Below are positions 35,149-45,521 of a stretch of 64,000 bases of DNA, in pieces. How positions within the stretch are numbered: position 1 is the first letter of the stretch; each line of letters opens with the position of its first letter. Location of the stretch: positions 12,881,501 to 12,945,500 of the forward strand of contig NC_079487.1 in assembly GCF_020520425.1 (NCBI RefSeq). Direction: 5' to 3'. The translations under genes were made by a program, and so were the position numbers. The DNA comes from Spinacia oleracea (taxonomy: Eukaryota; Streptophyta; Magnoliopsida; Caryophyllales; Amaranthaceae). The notes beneath the pieces were generated by a model, which had not been told where the DNA came from, did not search any database, and was given only the letters and a program-made list of their open reading frames with translations.

Positions 35149-35460
35149 TACTAATTCCGTTTCAAAATGATATTTACACTTTTCGTTTTAGTCCGCTTCG
35201 TAATGTTCTTTACACTTTGTTTTATTCTATTTTTGGACATGAAAATTTACTACCTTAACCTTCTTAATTACCCCACAATACTTACAATTTTTCATTCACT
35301 TTATCTTACTTTATTCATTTTTTTTCTTACACCCACCCACCCTTTTACACATTTATATTGCTTTATCCAAATTTTATTATATTCAACCAACTTTTCTACT
35401 TTTGTCTTAACATTTGTGCAAATAGTACGTAACTGTAAACATTTTTATGAAATGGAGGTA
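35149..35460. mobile_element. MITE in the intron between reductase exons a and b
   Basis: The left end TACTAATTCCGTTTCAAAAT...ATTTACAC and the right end GTAAACATTTTTATGAAATGG...AGGTA are imperfect inverted repeats with TA edges. It fills most of the 505-bp intron between 35606 and 35100. Confidence 0.65.
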
Positions 35461-35696
35461 TATATTAGATTACGTAAATATATTAATTAGAATATTTTGT
35501 AATCTTGTAATTTACGTTAGCAAATATTATTGTAAATTACAAAATTATTCACGGAAATAATTCTTTCATTATATATAAGGAAACATGAAAATTATTAAGT
35601 TTCACCTGCAGGTAGGAATGATTTGTTCCTCCACATCTCTAGTCCATAACGACCATTCCAACTGAACTGCTGTTATTGGGTGGACTGCATGCGCTC

Positions 35697-37293
35697 TGAT
35701 GAGCGGTATTTATGTCTCTCTAAGCTTAGGATTTTATAGAATTTTATTATGCTTTTTGGTAGTTTTATATAGTTTTTGTTACATTTTTATGCCTTTATAC
35801 CATCTTTGCATTTTTCAGGAAAATATTGGAGAATGATGGGAAATAAATGGAAAAATACTCGAATCAGGCCCGTGCGATCGCACGGGAAATAAGTGTGTTC
35901 GCACGGGTCAGCAGACTTGGTCTTGAAGTCATGCTAGCCGTGCGATCGAGTTCAAGAAATGTGTGCTCGCACAAAATTGCAAAAACGATGCAGGAACTTT
36001 CAAGAACTTCGTGCGCTCGCACCAGTTTCCAACCCGCTCGCACAGTTTGTTCGTGTGTTCGCACATAATTTTCGTGCGAGCACATGAGGATTTTGGGATG
36101 TTTGCCTATCTCAAGGCCGTGCGCTCACACGGAATTGGAGCCCGTTCGCACGGTGCGAAGAAGAGAAGTCGTCGCTGAGCACGATCGCACAGATCTGCGA
36201 CCCGTTCGCACCTGGGTCTTCGCGGTCGGATCGCTGCGCGGGCTGGCATTTCCGAGTTTAAAATTTCTATTTCTAAGGGTCGTATAAATGGATTTTTCGT
36301 TTTATTATTGAACAATTAATTCCAGAATTAGATTTTCATCAAATTTAGAAAGGTTTCTTAGTCTTCAAACTTGGGTTTTAGGAGAGAAAAAGCTCCATTG
36401 GAGAAGCATCAATTTGTAATCTCTCTCAGCTCTTTGACTTCTCTTTCAATTAAATTCAATTTTCTTTATGCTTTCATATTCTTCTTGAAGTTTTGATTTC
36501 TTAATTGCTTTGATGATAACTTTTGATTGATTCTTAATTCTCCTTAATTGCAATTGAATTTCTAGTTTCTTGATTACTTGCTTATAATCTTTCAATTCCA
36601 TGACTACTAGCTTTGAATTCTTGAATTTCTTAGTTACAAGCATGAGTAGTGAGTAGATTCTAGTTAGGGATAGGGGAGAATCTAGGGCTAAATTGGGGGA
36701 AATTGAAGGATGAATGTTGATTGTTGATGTGATTAAATTTGAGTTGATGATAGGATTTCCATGACTAATTAATTAGTAGTTGCAAATGCTAGCTGATTAG
36801 GATTGATTGGAATGCATTGTTTAGGTTTGGCAAGACATTGTGAACCTCTTTGATGCAAGTGAATAATAGGTCTTATATGCAAGTGGTCTAGTTTTGGGAT
36901 TATGCGAAAGCTTTTCCATTGATTAGATGCTTCGCGTGTTCCATCCGAGAGGTGGCGAACACGTCATTAGTTTCTATTCCCCTAAGCATCAAGTCTTTGC
37001 ATCATGATTATTTGATGCCTTTGTCCTTCCCCAAATTCCCCAAGCCTATCCCCGATTCCCTAGCACTCCCCTTATTTGGCTTAATTCGTTTGAAAGCTTA
37101 GTTCCTAGCAATTAGTTCAATTCAATCAATTCAATCTCGGTCTAAGCTCGCTTAACCTCTAAACTCAATTCGCCATTTCTTTGGGACGATCCTTATCTTG
37201 CCGCTATAGTCAATATAGCCGGAAGTTTAGGTGTTTTATAAATATTGTTTGATTAGGTGGTATTCGTATAACGACGCGAAAATCGCTCTATCA
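35697..37293 (+). repeat. 5' LTR of Athila-like element I
   Basis: It starts TGATGAGCGG and ends CGCTCTATCA. An array of GTGCGATCGCAC-type motifs spans about 35868-36225 and is followed by TATAAAT at 36283-36289. The remaining 1 kb is AT-rich leader-like sequence with no gene. Confidence 0.92.
35868..36225. repeat. GTGCGATCGCAC-type palindrome array in the LTR of element I
   Basis: About fourteen copies of the half-site GTGCG(A/C)TCGCAC or GTTCGCAC recur at 15-35-bp spacing, directly upstream of the TATA box. Some are perfect 12-bp palindromes. The 3' LTR copy (about 42895-43262) has the same array but with a unit lost near 43045 and an extra duplicated unit near 43195-43250. Confidence 0.85.
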
Positions 37294-37296
37294 AAA

Positions 37297-37313
37297 TGGC
37301 GCCGTTGCCGGGG
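37297..37313 (+). promoter_or_regulatory. primer-binding site of element I
   Basis: TGGCGCCGTTGCCGGGG starts three bases after the 5' LTR. This is the site typical of Athila-type elements, usually matched to an Asp tRNA. Confidence 0.8.
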
Positions 37314-37434
37314 AACGGTCGTTGTTATTGAGTTTTGTTGAGACTAGTTTACCTATTAAAAAATACAAAAAAACATTTCATTCTTGTTTTGCTTTCTTTT
37401 CCCTTTGCAATACTCACGTGTTCTTTGAGTTTGT

Positions 37435-40394
37435 ATGCTAGATAGGGGCCGATCACGTCAAAGGTCTCTCCACCCTCTCGACCTTGAGTTGGATAGAACG
37501 TTACGGAGATTAAGGCGCGTCCGAACCCGCTCGTCAAGCTACAACCGATTTGAGTCCTTTAGTGAAGGCGTGGAACGAGAAGAAAGTGAGCAAACCTTTG
37601 AGACCATGGCGCTCCCGGTAAAAAATTTGGGTATACCGGGAGCCTTTGAGGCAACATGTGGGATCCAAGCACCCACAACCAATGCAAATAACTTCGAAAT
37701 CAAGCCCGCTTTAATCAACTTGGTTCAAAGCCATTCGTTTTGCGGAAAGAGCAACGAGTCACCGCACGAGCACCTAAAATAGTTTGAGCATTATTGTGAT
37801 ACAATCAAACACAATGGTGTGACTTCGGATTATGTGCGATTGACGCTATTCCATTTCTCTCTCCTAAGACGTGCTAGAGATTGGCTTGACAAGGAGGTCA
37901 AGCCAAATTAACTTTGGACTTGGAATGAAGTGACAAGCGCAATTTTGATCAAGTTCTATCTCATGGCAAGACGGCGGAGTATCGTCACAAAATTCAATCA
38001 TTTGAGCAAAAGAGGGATGAGTCGCTTTTTGAAGCATGGGACCGATACAAAGAATACCAAAGGGAGTGCCCTCACCATGGGATCCCTAAGTGGTTGCTAC
38101 TCCAAAGCTTCTATTTGGGGTTGAGCCCGACCTCCAAGACGAGTCTAGATGCGGGGGCGGGTGGTCCCACAATGAACAAAACCGAAGATCAAATAGAAGA
38201 AATAATAGAGGATGTAGTCCAAAATTACCAAGCTTGGCACGTTGGTACAAGAAACTATGATAGCAAAGGTAGGAGTGATGATGGTAAAGGGTCGGTGTAT
38301 GCTATGGAGCAAGCACCGATTATTGAGAAGCTTAGCTCGAGATTGGAAAAGCTAGAGAGCACTCCAAGTCAACCCCCATCACCATCAACAATTCCATCGC
38401 CTTCGGCTACTCTTCTCACTAAGGGGAAGAGCAAGGTGAGTTCCTATGACACTATGCCTCCGGGCGCATCCTTTTGTGATAATTGTCAAGACTATGGTCA
38501 TGTCCCTAATGCTTGTCCTTTGTTGCATAATGTGTCTTATGTGGATTATGGCCCTTCTTATGAAGGTGATTTTTATTTGGAATATGCCCATGCTATGAAT
38601 GAGAGGCCTAGATATGATAACCTCAATAATTAAAACTTTTCTAGGCAAGCACCTAGAGGGCCCCCTATGCATGGATCCTACCAAGGCTTTGGCCAAGGAG
38701 GTGGGTATGATAGTCAAGGCCGAGGTGGCTATAGGGCACAAGGCTATCAAGGCCAAGCACCCTATGGTCAATCTCATGGTCTTGGCAATCAAACCCAATA
38801 AAATCAAGGTAGTTATAATCCTAACCATCAAGGTGGAGGGGGTTATAACTATTCTTATGGGCAATTTAGGGATGCCTCTAGTGGGGGTTATCCGTTGAAC
38901 TCGGGAGGTCAATATGGTGTTTCTCAATTTCCACCTCCCGGAATCAATGGACTAAGGACCTATGTCAACCAATTCCAACAAAATCCTAGTGGTTATGGCA
39001 ATGCTCCTCCACCGCTCCCGCCTCTCAAGTCTAACCTTTAGGCTCTCACGGGGGCGCAAGCCAAGAAAAATGTTGAGTTTGAGGATGGATTTAAGCAATC
39101 CAACACTCACTTGAAAATGATTGAAACTCAATTAGCACAACTTTCTAGCACCATCAAAGAACAACAAGTGCATACTAGTCTCCCACCCCAAGGTCAAGCT
39201 CCTAAGCAAATGTATTCAGTCGTGACTAGGAGTGGGATGATCCTAGATGATGGTGCTAAGTTTGTTGATGCTCCTTGCTCTAAGGGTGAGGAATCTAAGG
39301 GAAATGAGTCTACGGACTGTGATATGGCGGAAGAGAAGTCTCATGTCGAAGACGTGAGAGATGGTGTTGAGCCGACGGAGGCTACTCTCCCTCTTCCTCC
39401 TCCCCCATATCCTCAAAGAATTGCTGGAAAAAAAATTAGATGATCAATTCCATAAGTTTTGGGACACAATTAGTAAGCTATATGTGTCATTGTCTTTCAC
39501 CGAGGCGCTTAAGCAAATGCGAACTATTCTCGGTTCATGAGAGACATTTTGAGCGGCAAAAGGACTTGTGGCACCAATGAAACCGTACACCTAACGGAGC
39601 ATTGTAGTGCCTTGATTTCGAGCCCGTTCCCCCCAAAGCTCAAGGATCTCGGGAGCTTCTCGATTCCTTGTAGCATCCAAGAGCTAAAATTTGACAACGC
39701 TCTATGTGACTTGGGGGCGAGCGTAAGTATTTTGCCGTACAAAACTTATGAGAAACTAAGTCTTGGAGATCTCACCCCTACCCCTATGTCTTTGCAATTA
39801 GCCGACCGCTCGGTTATGTTCCCCTTAGGTAGGGTTGATGATGTTCCCCTTGTGATAGGGAAGTTGACTTTCCTTGTGGACTTCATTGTCTTGGACATCG
39901 ATGAGGACGCCCATACCCCTATCATCTTAGGGAGGCCATTCTTGGCTACGGCGGGTGCTCTCATTGATGTTCAAGGTGGCCTTATCACTTTGAAAGCGGG
40001 AGACGCCAAGGCTAGTTTCAAGCTTGCTATTGATGATCAATGTTGTTCTAAAATGAGAAATTGCATGAAGATTGACACTATTGCTTGTGTTAAGCACCAT
40101 TACTCTTGTGCTAATTCTCCTAACAAATCTTGTGCTTCTAAGTGTGATGTTAAGATTAATAGGAAATTCAAGACGAAGAAGGTGCATGAGCGCTCTTTGG
40201 TGTTAGGTGACTCCTTTGACGACGTCACCACCGTTCCCGAAACATTCGGGATGGATCTTGATGATGTGGGAGCACACACTCCGGCAATCAATGGTAAGAA
40301 ATCCATGAGCAAGAAATCCAAGAAAGGCGACCCTAAGCCTAAGAAGAATTGGTTTGGTCCCCATTCCATGAGTTGCGGTTTTGGTAAGTTGTGA
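37435..40394 (+). pseudogene. gag-protease remnant of Athila-like element I
   Basis: Gag is readable in pieces. 37435-37782 contains the N-terminal part (FEIKPALINLVQSHSFCGKS) and stops at a TAG where the frame should go on to the FEHYC region. A TAA near 37910 and a one-base shift near 37960 follow. 38094-38640 holds the end of the core, an acidic/Ser-Pro stretch and a zinc knuckle CDNCQDYGHVPNAC (about 38475). After a Gly-rich part and further stops, 39537-40394 encodes the retropepsin region with CDLGASVSILPYKTYEKL (active site D-L-G near 39708) and ILGRPFLATAGA. The frame ends with a Lys-rich tail, and the usual post-pol sequence follows directly. Nothing of reverse transcriptase remains. 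Confidence 0.85.
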
Positions 40395-42723
40395 TGACCC
40401 CGAGATGGTTGTGTTTGACCCCCCATGAAAATGGGGGGATTCATCAAGATAATGACGTTAAACGAGCGCTTCCGGGAGGCACCCCACGGGTTTTGTGCAT
40501 ATTTTTGTGTGATTCTTTGGCGTGGGTTCACATTTTCCACCTTTTCCTAGCTCGTTGATCTTTTGGTGAGTTTGTTTGGTTTTCCGGTTCTTTGAGGGAC
40601 TTGCTCCCACGACATCTCCGGTAATATCCTTCTATCTCACTTGCATTCTTTGGGACGGGCATCTTTCATATGGGGAATTTGGTTGGATGGTTAGTTGTGC
40701 CCCTCCTAGTTTTGTTTTAGGCCTTGGGGACATGGCCTAATTCAAGCTTGGGGGGAGTTTTGTTGTGTGGTTGCAAATTGTGTTGCTCATATCTTTGAAA
40801 TCATGCTTTGTGTGCACATGTATATATTAGTTTCTTTGATTTTAGTTTGATTTTAGTTTCTTTTGTTTTCTTTTGTTTCCTTTTGTTTTCCTTTTGTTTT
40901 GATTTCTTCTTTTCTTCCATTTTCTTTCCTTTTTCTTTGTTTTCCTTTCCTTTTGTCAAGGCAAGTTTTTCTAGGTTTCTTAGGCATTATTCTTGATTTG
41001 GGCATAATAAAAATGGAACTTGTAGGCTAGAATGCTTTTATTCCTAATTGGTAGACGTTTGCACGGTTTTCAATATCTTGGGTCGAATATAGGATTTAGG
41101 TGTTAAGAAAGTTGGTTAGAACTTTGGGTAGCATGAGTATTGAACCCTTGGTTTGTGGTAAGACGGTGTCGATCTCTCCAGTGACTTGAAACCGGAGAGG
41201 GTAGTATTTGCTCCCATTGGTGAGGATCACGTTCACATTAGCCCAAACACATTGTATACATATATTGAGTGGCATGGATCCTTGGCATTGACTTTCTTAT
41301 CTCCTGGATTTGACTTTTTCCTTCCCGAGACCGCGACCAAACTACTTTAGGGGACGATAGAGGCATTTCTTTCGGTGACTATTTTTCTTTTTAGTTTATG
41401 ACTTTTTTTATTTTTTATTTTTTTTATTTTTCTCATATATTTTTGTTTGCATTAGCCTCCTTGCTAGCCATTTGAGCCTTTCCCCTTCATTTCTTATAAG
41501 CACATTACAAGCCTAATAGCCTTTGTTTTATTTTCACCCTTAGAAGTGATAGTGAAGCTTTGAGTTATGATGCTTGGTGGTTTTGAATGATTATGCAAAG
41601 TTGAGGAATGATTGATATTGGTATGAATGGAGAAGTTTGGGAAGTATGTATTATATAGTGAATAAATAAGCAAAAGAAAAAAGAGAAAGGAAAGTTTGGA
41701 AAAAAGCCAAAAATAGAGAAAAACAAGGCAATGAGAAAAGTTTCAATTGAAACACAAAAAAAAGAGAGAAAATCAAATCAAGAAAAGTTCAAAAAGATTT
41801 TTAGTTTAGTTTTGTTGTTAAATAAGCTTGGGGGTACCCCAAATAAGTGGTATGAGTTTGTTTTGGTTAAATTTTCTTGAGTTGAGTTCATTCGTTGCGC
41901 TTCACTTTAGGTTTGAGCACCAATTACCAAATTTGTTCCACACCTTACCCCTAGCCTAACGATACACCCTAAAAAGTCCTCTTGACCCTTTTGAGTTGAG
42001 TCTTTGTCGGTGGAGGGAGGATTTGGTCAAATTTATGGAAAGAGATTGTCATGCTAAGATGTCGGGTAACCTTCTCTTCTCCCTTGCTGTTCTTGTTTTC
42101 CGGCACCTTCGCGACGTCATGAGAAACTATTCTTAATGGTGGATGGGATCTAGAGATTTGACGTGGTATGCTCGGTTGAAGGGGAATTGATAAGTGCGAA
42201 CCCTTAGTTCTCTTTGCTTGGCATTTGAATCCTTCACTCGACTTAGGACATTGGTTAGCATGCATTTGTTTATTTGGTTAGTAATATTAGCATTCTTTTG
42301 TGCTCGTTCCATAATAAAGGCCCTTTTCTTGAATTTTGTAGTTTCATTTTTCTTTCTTTTCTATTTTCTTTTCCTTTCTTTCTTTCTTTTTCTTTTCTTT
42401 CTTTTTCTTTTCTTCCTTTTTATTGGTTTGTTTTTTTTCTTTTTCCTTTTTTGTCTTGCCTTGGTTGTGTTTTTGGAAGAGTTATGGGTGATTCTCTTTG
42501 GAAACCCTTGCGAGATCCCACTCACCCTCATGAGCGATTGTGGGGTTTAAAGAGCTTGTTGCATGTGCTTAAATGCAACCATGATTCCTACGAAAGTGAG
42601 TTAGGTTTTTTATTCTTGTAGTTTTCGTTTTTGTAGTTTTTAGAGTCTAAATAATGTGCTCATTCTTCCCTATTCTCATGCTTAGTTTGCTAGGGACTAG
42701 CAAACGTCTAGCTTCGGGGAGTT
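40395..42723 (+). other. non-coding 3' region of element I
   Basis: After the protease frame come the conserved TGACGTTAAACGAGCGCTT (about 40453) and 2.2 kb without a domain. T- and CT-rich tracts (40850-40960, 41400-41450, 42345-42470) make long but meaningless frames. The purine-rich CTTCGGGGAGTTT just before 42724 is the likely polypurine tract. Confidence 0.7.
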
Positions 42724-44333
42724 TGACGAGCGGCATTTATGTCGCTCTAAGCTTAGGATTTTATAGAATTTTATTATGCTTTTTGGTAGTTTTATATAGC
42801 TTTTGTTACATTTTTATGCCCTTATACCATCTTTGCATTTTTCAGTAAAATATTGGAGAATGATCGGAAATAAATGGAAAAATACTCGAATCAGGCCCGT
42901 GCGATCGCACGGGAAATATGTGTGTTTGCACGGGTCAGCAGACTTGGTCTTGCAGTCATGCTAGCCGTGCGATCGAGTTCAAGAAATGTGTGTTCGCACA
43001 AAATCGCAAAAACGATGCAGGAACTTTCAAGAACTTCGTGCGCTCGCACATTTTGTTCGTTTGTTCGCACAGAATTTTCGTGCGAGCACATGAGGATTTT
43101 GGGATGTTTGCCTATATCAAGGTCGTGCGCTCGCACGGAATTGGAGCCCGTTCGCACGGTGCGAAGAAGAGAAGTCATCGCTGAGCAAGATCGCACAGAT
43201 CTGCGACCCGTTCGCACAGATCTGCGACCCGTTCGCACAGGTGCGATCGCACCTGGGTCTCCGCGGTCGCATCGCTGCGCGGGCTGGCATTTCCGAGTTA
43301 AAAATTTCTATTTCTAAGGGTCGTATAAATAGATTTTTTGTTTTATTATTGAACAAATAATTCCCGAATTAGATTTTCATCAAATTTAGAAAGGTTTCTT
43401 AATCTTCAAGCTTGGGTTTTAGGAGAGAAAAAGCTCTATTGGAGAAGCTTCAATTTGTAATCTCTCTCAACTCTTTGACTTCTCTTGCAATTTAATTCAT
43501 TTTTCTTTATGCTTTCATATTCTTCTTGAAGTTTTGATTTCTTAATTGCTTTGATGATAACTTTTGATTGATTCTTAATTCTCCTTAATTGCAATTGAAT
43601 TTCTAGTTTCTTGATTCCTTGCTTATAATCTTTCAATTCCATGACTACTAGCTTTGAATTCTTGAATTTCTTGGTTACAAGCATGAGTAGTGAGTAGATT
43701 CTAGTTAGGGATAGGGGAGAATCTAGGGCTAATTGGGGGAAATTGAAGGATGAATGTTGATTGTTGATGTGATTAAATTGAAGTTGATGATAGGATTTCC
43801 ATGACTAATTAATTAGTAGTTGCAAATGCTAGCTGATTAGAATTGATTGGAATGCATTGTTTAGGTTTGGCAAGACATTGTGAACCTCTTTGTTGCAAGT
43901 GAATAGTAGGTCTTATATGCAAGTGGTCTAGTTTTAGGATTATGCGAAAGCTTTTCCATTGATTAGATGCTTCGCGTGTTCCATCCGAGAGGTGGCGAAC
44001 ACGTCATTAGTTTCTATTCCCCTAAGCATCAAGTCTCTGCATCATGATTATTTGATTCCTTTGTCCTTCCCCAAATTCCCCTAGCCTATCCCCGATTCCC
44101 TAGCGCTTCCTTATTTGGCTTAATTCGTTTGATAGCTTAGTTTCCTAGCAATTAGTTCAATTCAATCAATTCAATATTGGTCTAAGCTAGCTTAACCTCT
44201 AAACTCAATTCGCTGTTTCTTTGGGACGATCCCTATCTTGCCGCTATAGTCAATATAGTCGGTAGTTTAGGTGTTTTATAAATATTGTTTGATTAGGTGG
44301 TATTCGTATAACGACGCGAAAATCACTCTATCA
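42724..44333 (+). repeat. 3' LTR of Athila-like element I
   Basis: It is 1,610 bp, starting TGACGAGCGG and ending CACTCTATCA, and it runs directly into the reductase exon through the CGCTC duplication (44334-44338). Confidence 0.92.
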
Positions 44334-44420
44334 CGCTCTTCTGATAGTCGAACCAGATGCCTCTGACAAACCTATGTACTTTATTTTACCCTCTTCAACT
44401 AATTTCTTTAGTTCTCCCAT

Positions 44421-45031
44421 CTGAAATTACATCTCAACAAAATATAGGAAAAATATAATTATTTCGAGTATAAGCAAGGCTGTATAAGATAATAAGAGCT
44501 AGATAAACGGGTCTTGTCTTAAAACTTTCTTCAAATGTCATGTCAACATTCTATTGATATTTAATATTTAAATTGTTGTTAAACTCTTTAAGATTCAATC
44601 AAATTTAGTTTTTCACCCCTCAAATTCAAGGTGGTAAAAAACAAGTTAAAAAAAATTTAGGTGGTAAAATACAAGTGTTTAATTTTTAGAAGGTAAAAAA
44701 CAAATTTTCAATTTTTTTAGGTGGTAAAAAACAATTTATCCCAAATTCATTTAAGACTTGTAAATTTACGTATAATATTATTTTATCATTTAATTCAACA
44801 CACACACACCAAGTCTTAAGTCGAACCTTAATTTTTCAAGACTCAATTTAATACTTTGTTAAGACTCATCCTCTTCAATACTACAACTCTCTTTACCTGA
44901 TCTTAAGACTAATGAGTCATACGCCACGTCAACATAATTCAAATTTTAAGACTTGTGGCTGATCGATCATACTCTAAAAGCCGTTTATAAAACACACATT
45001 CAATATATGAACAATGTTTTATCTCAGCTCG
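44421..45031 (-). other. intron sequence of the reductase gene upstream of exon a
   Basis: The acceptor TTTCAG (complement at 44421-44426) precedes exon a. The rest is AT-rich, with four diverged copies of AGGTGGTAAAAAACAA between about 44629 and 44735 at about 30-bp spacing. No upstream exon was found before element A starts at 45032, so the intron is at least 0.6 kb or was cut by element A. Confidence 0.7.
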
Positions 45032-45454
45032 TGTTTGTGCTCCCAATTGGATACCAATTGGGCCACTAAGTCCAAATCCCAATGGCTCCACACAACAACA
45101 TCATACCCACTTCTATTCAACATGGCTGATCAGCCACCAACAAAGGCCCAAGGCCCACTAGTAATAAATGACCTATGAGCATTTATTACACAAACACTAT
45201 AAATAGGCTGCCAAGGCTCACATCTCAAGGTACGTCCAATTTACCGCCTTAAGACTACTCTCTAGAGAACTTCTCTCTAGAATCCGAACATCGTTCTTAC
45301 TTAGGCATCGGAGGAGCTTTCCTCGGAAACACCCCCGAGGCTAGTAACCTTGTTATGTGCAGGTGAATTCGGAAACAACTCATTCAAGCTAGCAAGATCT
45401 TCAACACAATCAAAAGGGCCTTCATTCGAAGCCCATTGTTTCAACACCGGAACA
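45032..45454 (+). repeat. 5' LTR of gypsy element A
   Basis: It begins TGTTTGTGCTCCCAATTGG and ends ACCGGAACA. It has CTATAAATAGG near 45200 and matches the 426-bp LTR of element B. The primer site TTTGGCGCTGTCTGTGGGG follows at 45456-45474. Confidence 0.85.
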
Positions 45455-45521
45455 ATTTGGCGCTGTCTGTGGGGAAGAACACTTCAAAGCCTTGAAAACA
45501 TCAACCATCTTTTCTCTAAAA

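Larger units (their letters stand above)
35697..44333 (+). mobile_element. Athila-like gypsy element I lacking reverse transcriptase and integrase
   Basis: LTRs of 1,597 and 1,610 bp (35697-37293, 42724-44333) flank 5.4 kb of interior, and the duplication CGCTC brackets the element. The primer-binding site TGGCGCCGTTGCCGGGG, the gag, the CDLGAS protease and the sequence TGACGTTAAACGAGCGCTT (about 40453) downstream of the coding part are all features known from Athila elements. No reverse transcriptase, RNase H or integrase sequence is present between protease and 3' LTR, so it is non-autonomous. Over the first 400 bp the LTRs differ by roughly 3 percent plus one indel. Confidence 0.92.
33746..44420 (-). 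pseudogene. aldo-keto reductase gene, 3' exons, one exon split by an Athila-like element
   Basis: The exons encode the C-terminal half (about 206 residues) of a plant NADPH-dependent aldo-keto reductase of the PCNT115/perakine-reductase type. Exon a runs 44420-44334 and continues at 35691-35606 ([20 protein letters not shown] ... [20 protein letters not shown]). Exon b is 35100-34995 ([20 protein letters not shown]). Exon c is 34087-33746 ([13 protein letters not shown] ... [11 protein letters not shown] ... SSWKLES, then TAA). Phases agree: exon a ends TGC AG and exon b starts G. All borders are AG/GT. Element I lies inside exon a between Arg-Ala and His-Ala, with CGCTC duplicated (35692-35696, 44334-44338). 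Without it the frame is open, so the insertion is the visible lesion. Upstream exons carrying the catalytic Tyr and the N terminus are not in 44421-45031; they may lie beyond elements A and B or be lost. The subgroup and substrate cannot be given. Confidence 0.9.

Noticed and set aside
38385..38927. Minus-strand frame of 180 codons opposite gag of element I
   Set aside because: It is a shadow of the Gly/Ser/Pro-rich gag region; no domain and no splice pattern.
42194..42621. Frames encoding Phe/Leu-rich proteins that look like membrane proteins
   Set aside because: They are translations of a T- and CT-rich tract in the non-coding 3' part of element I.
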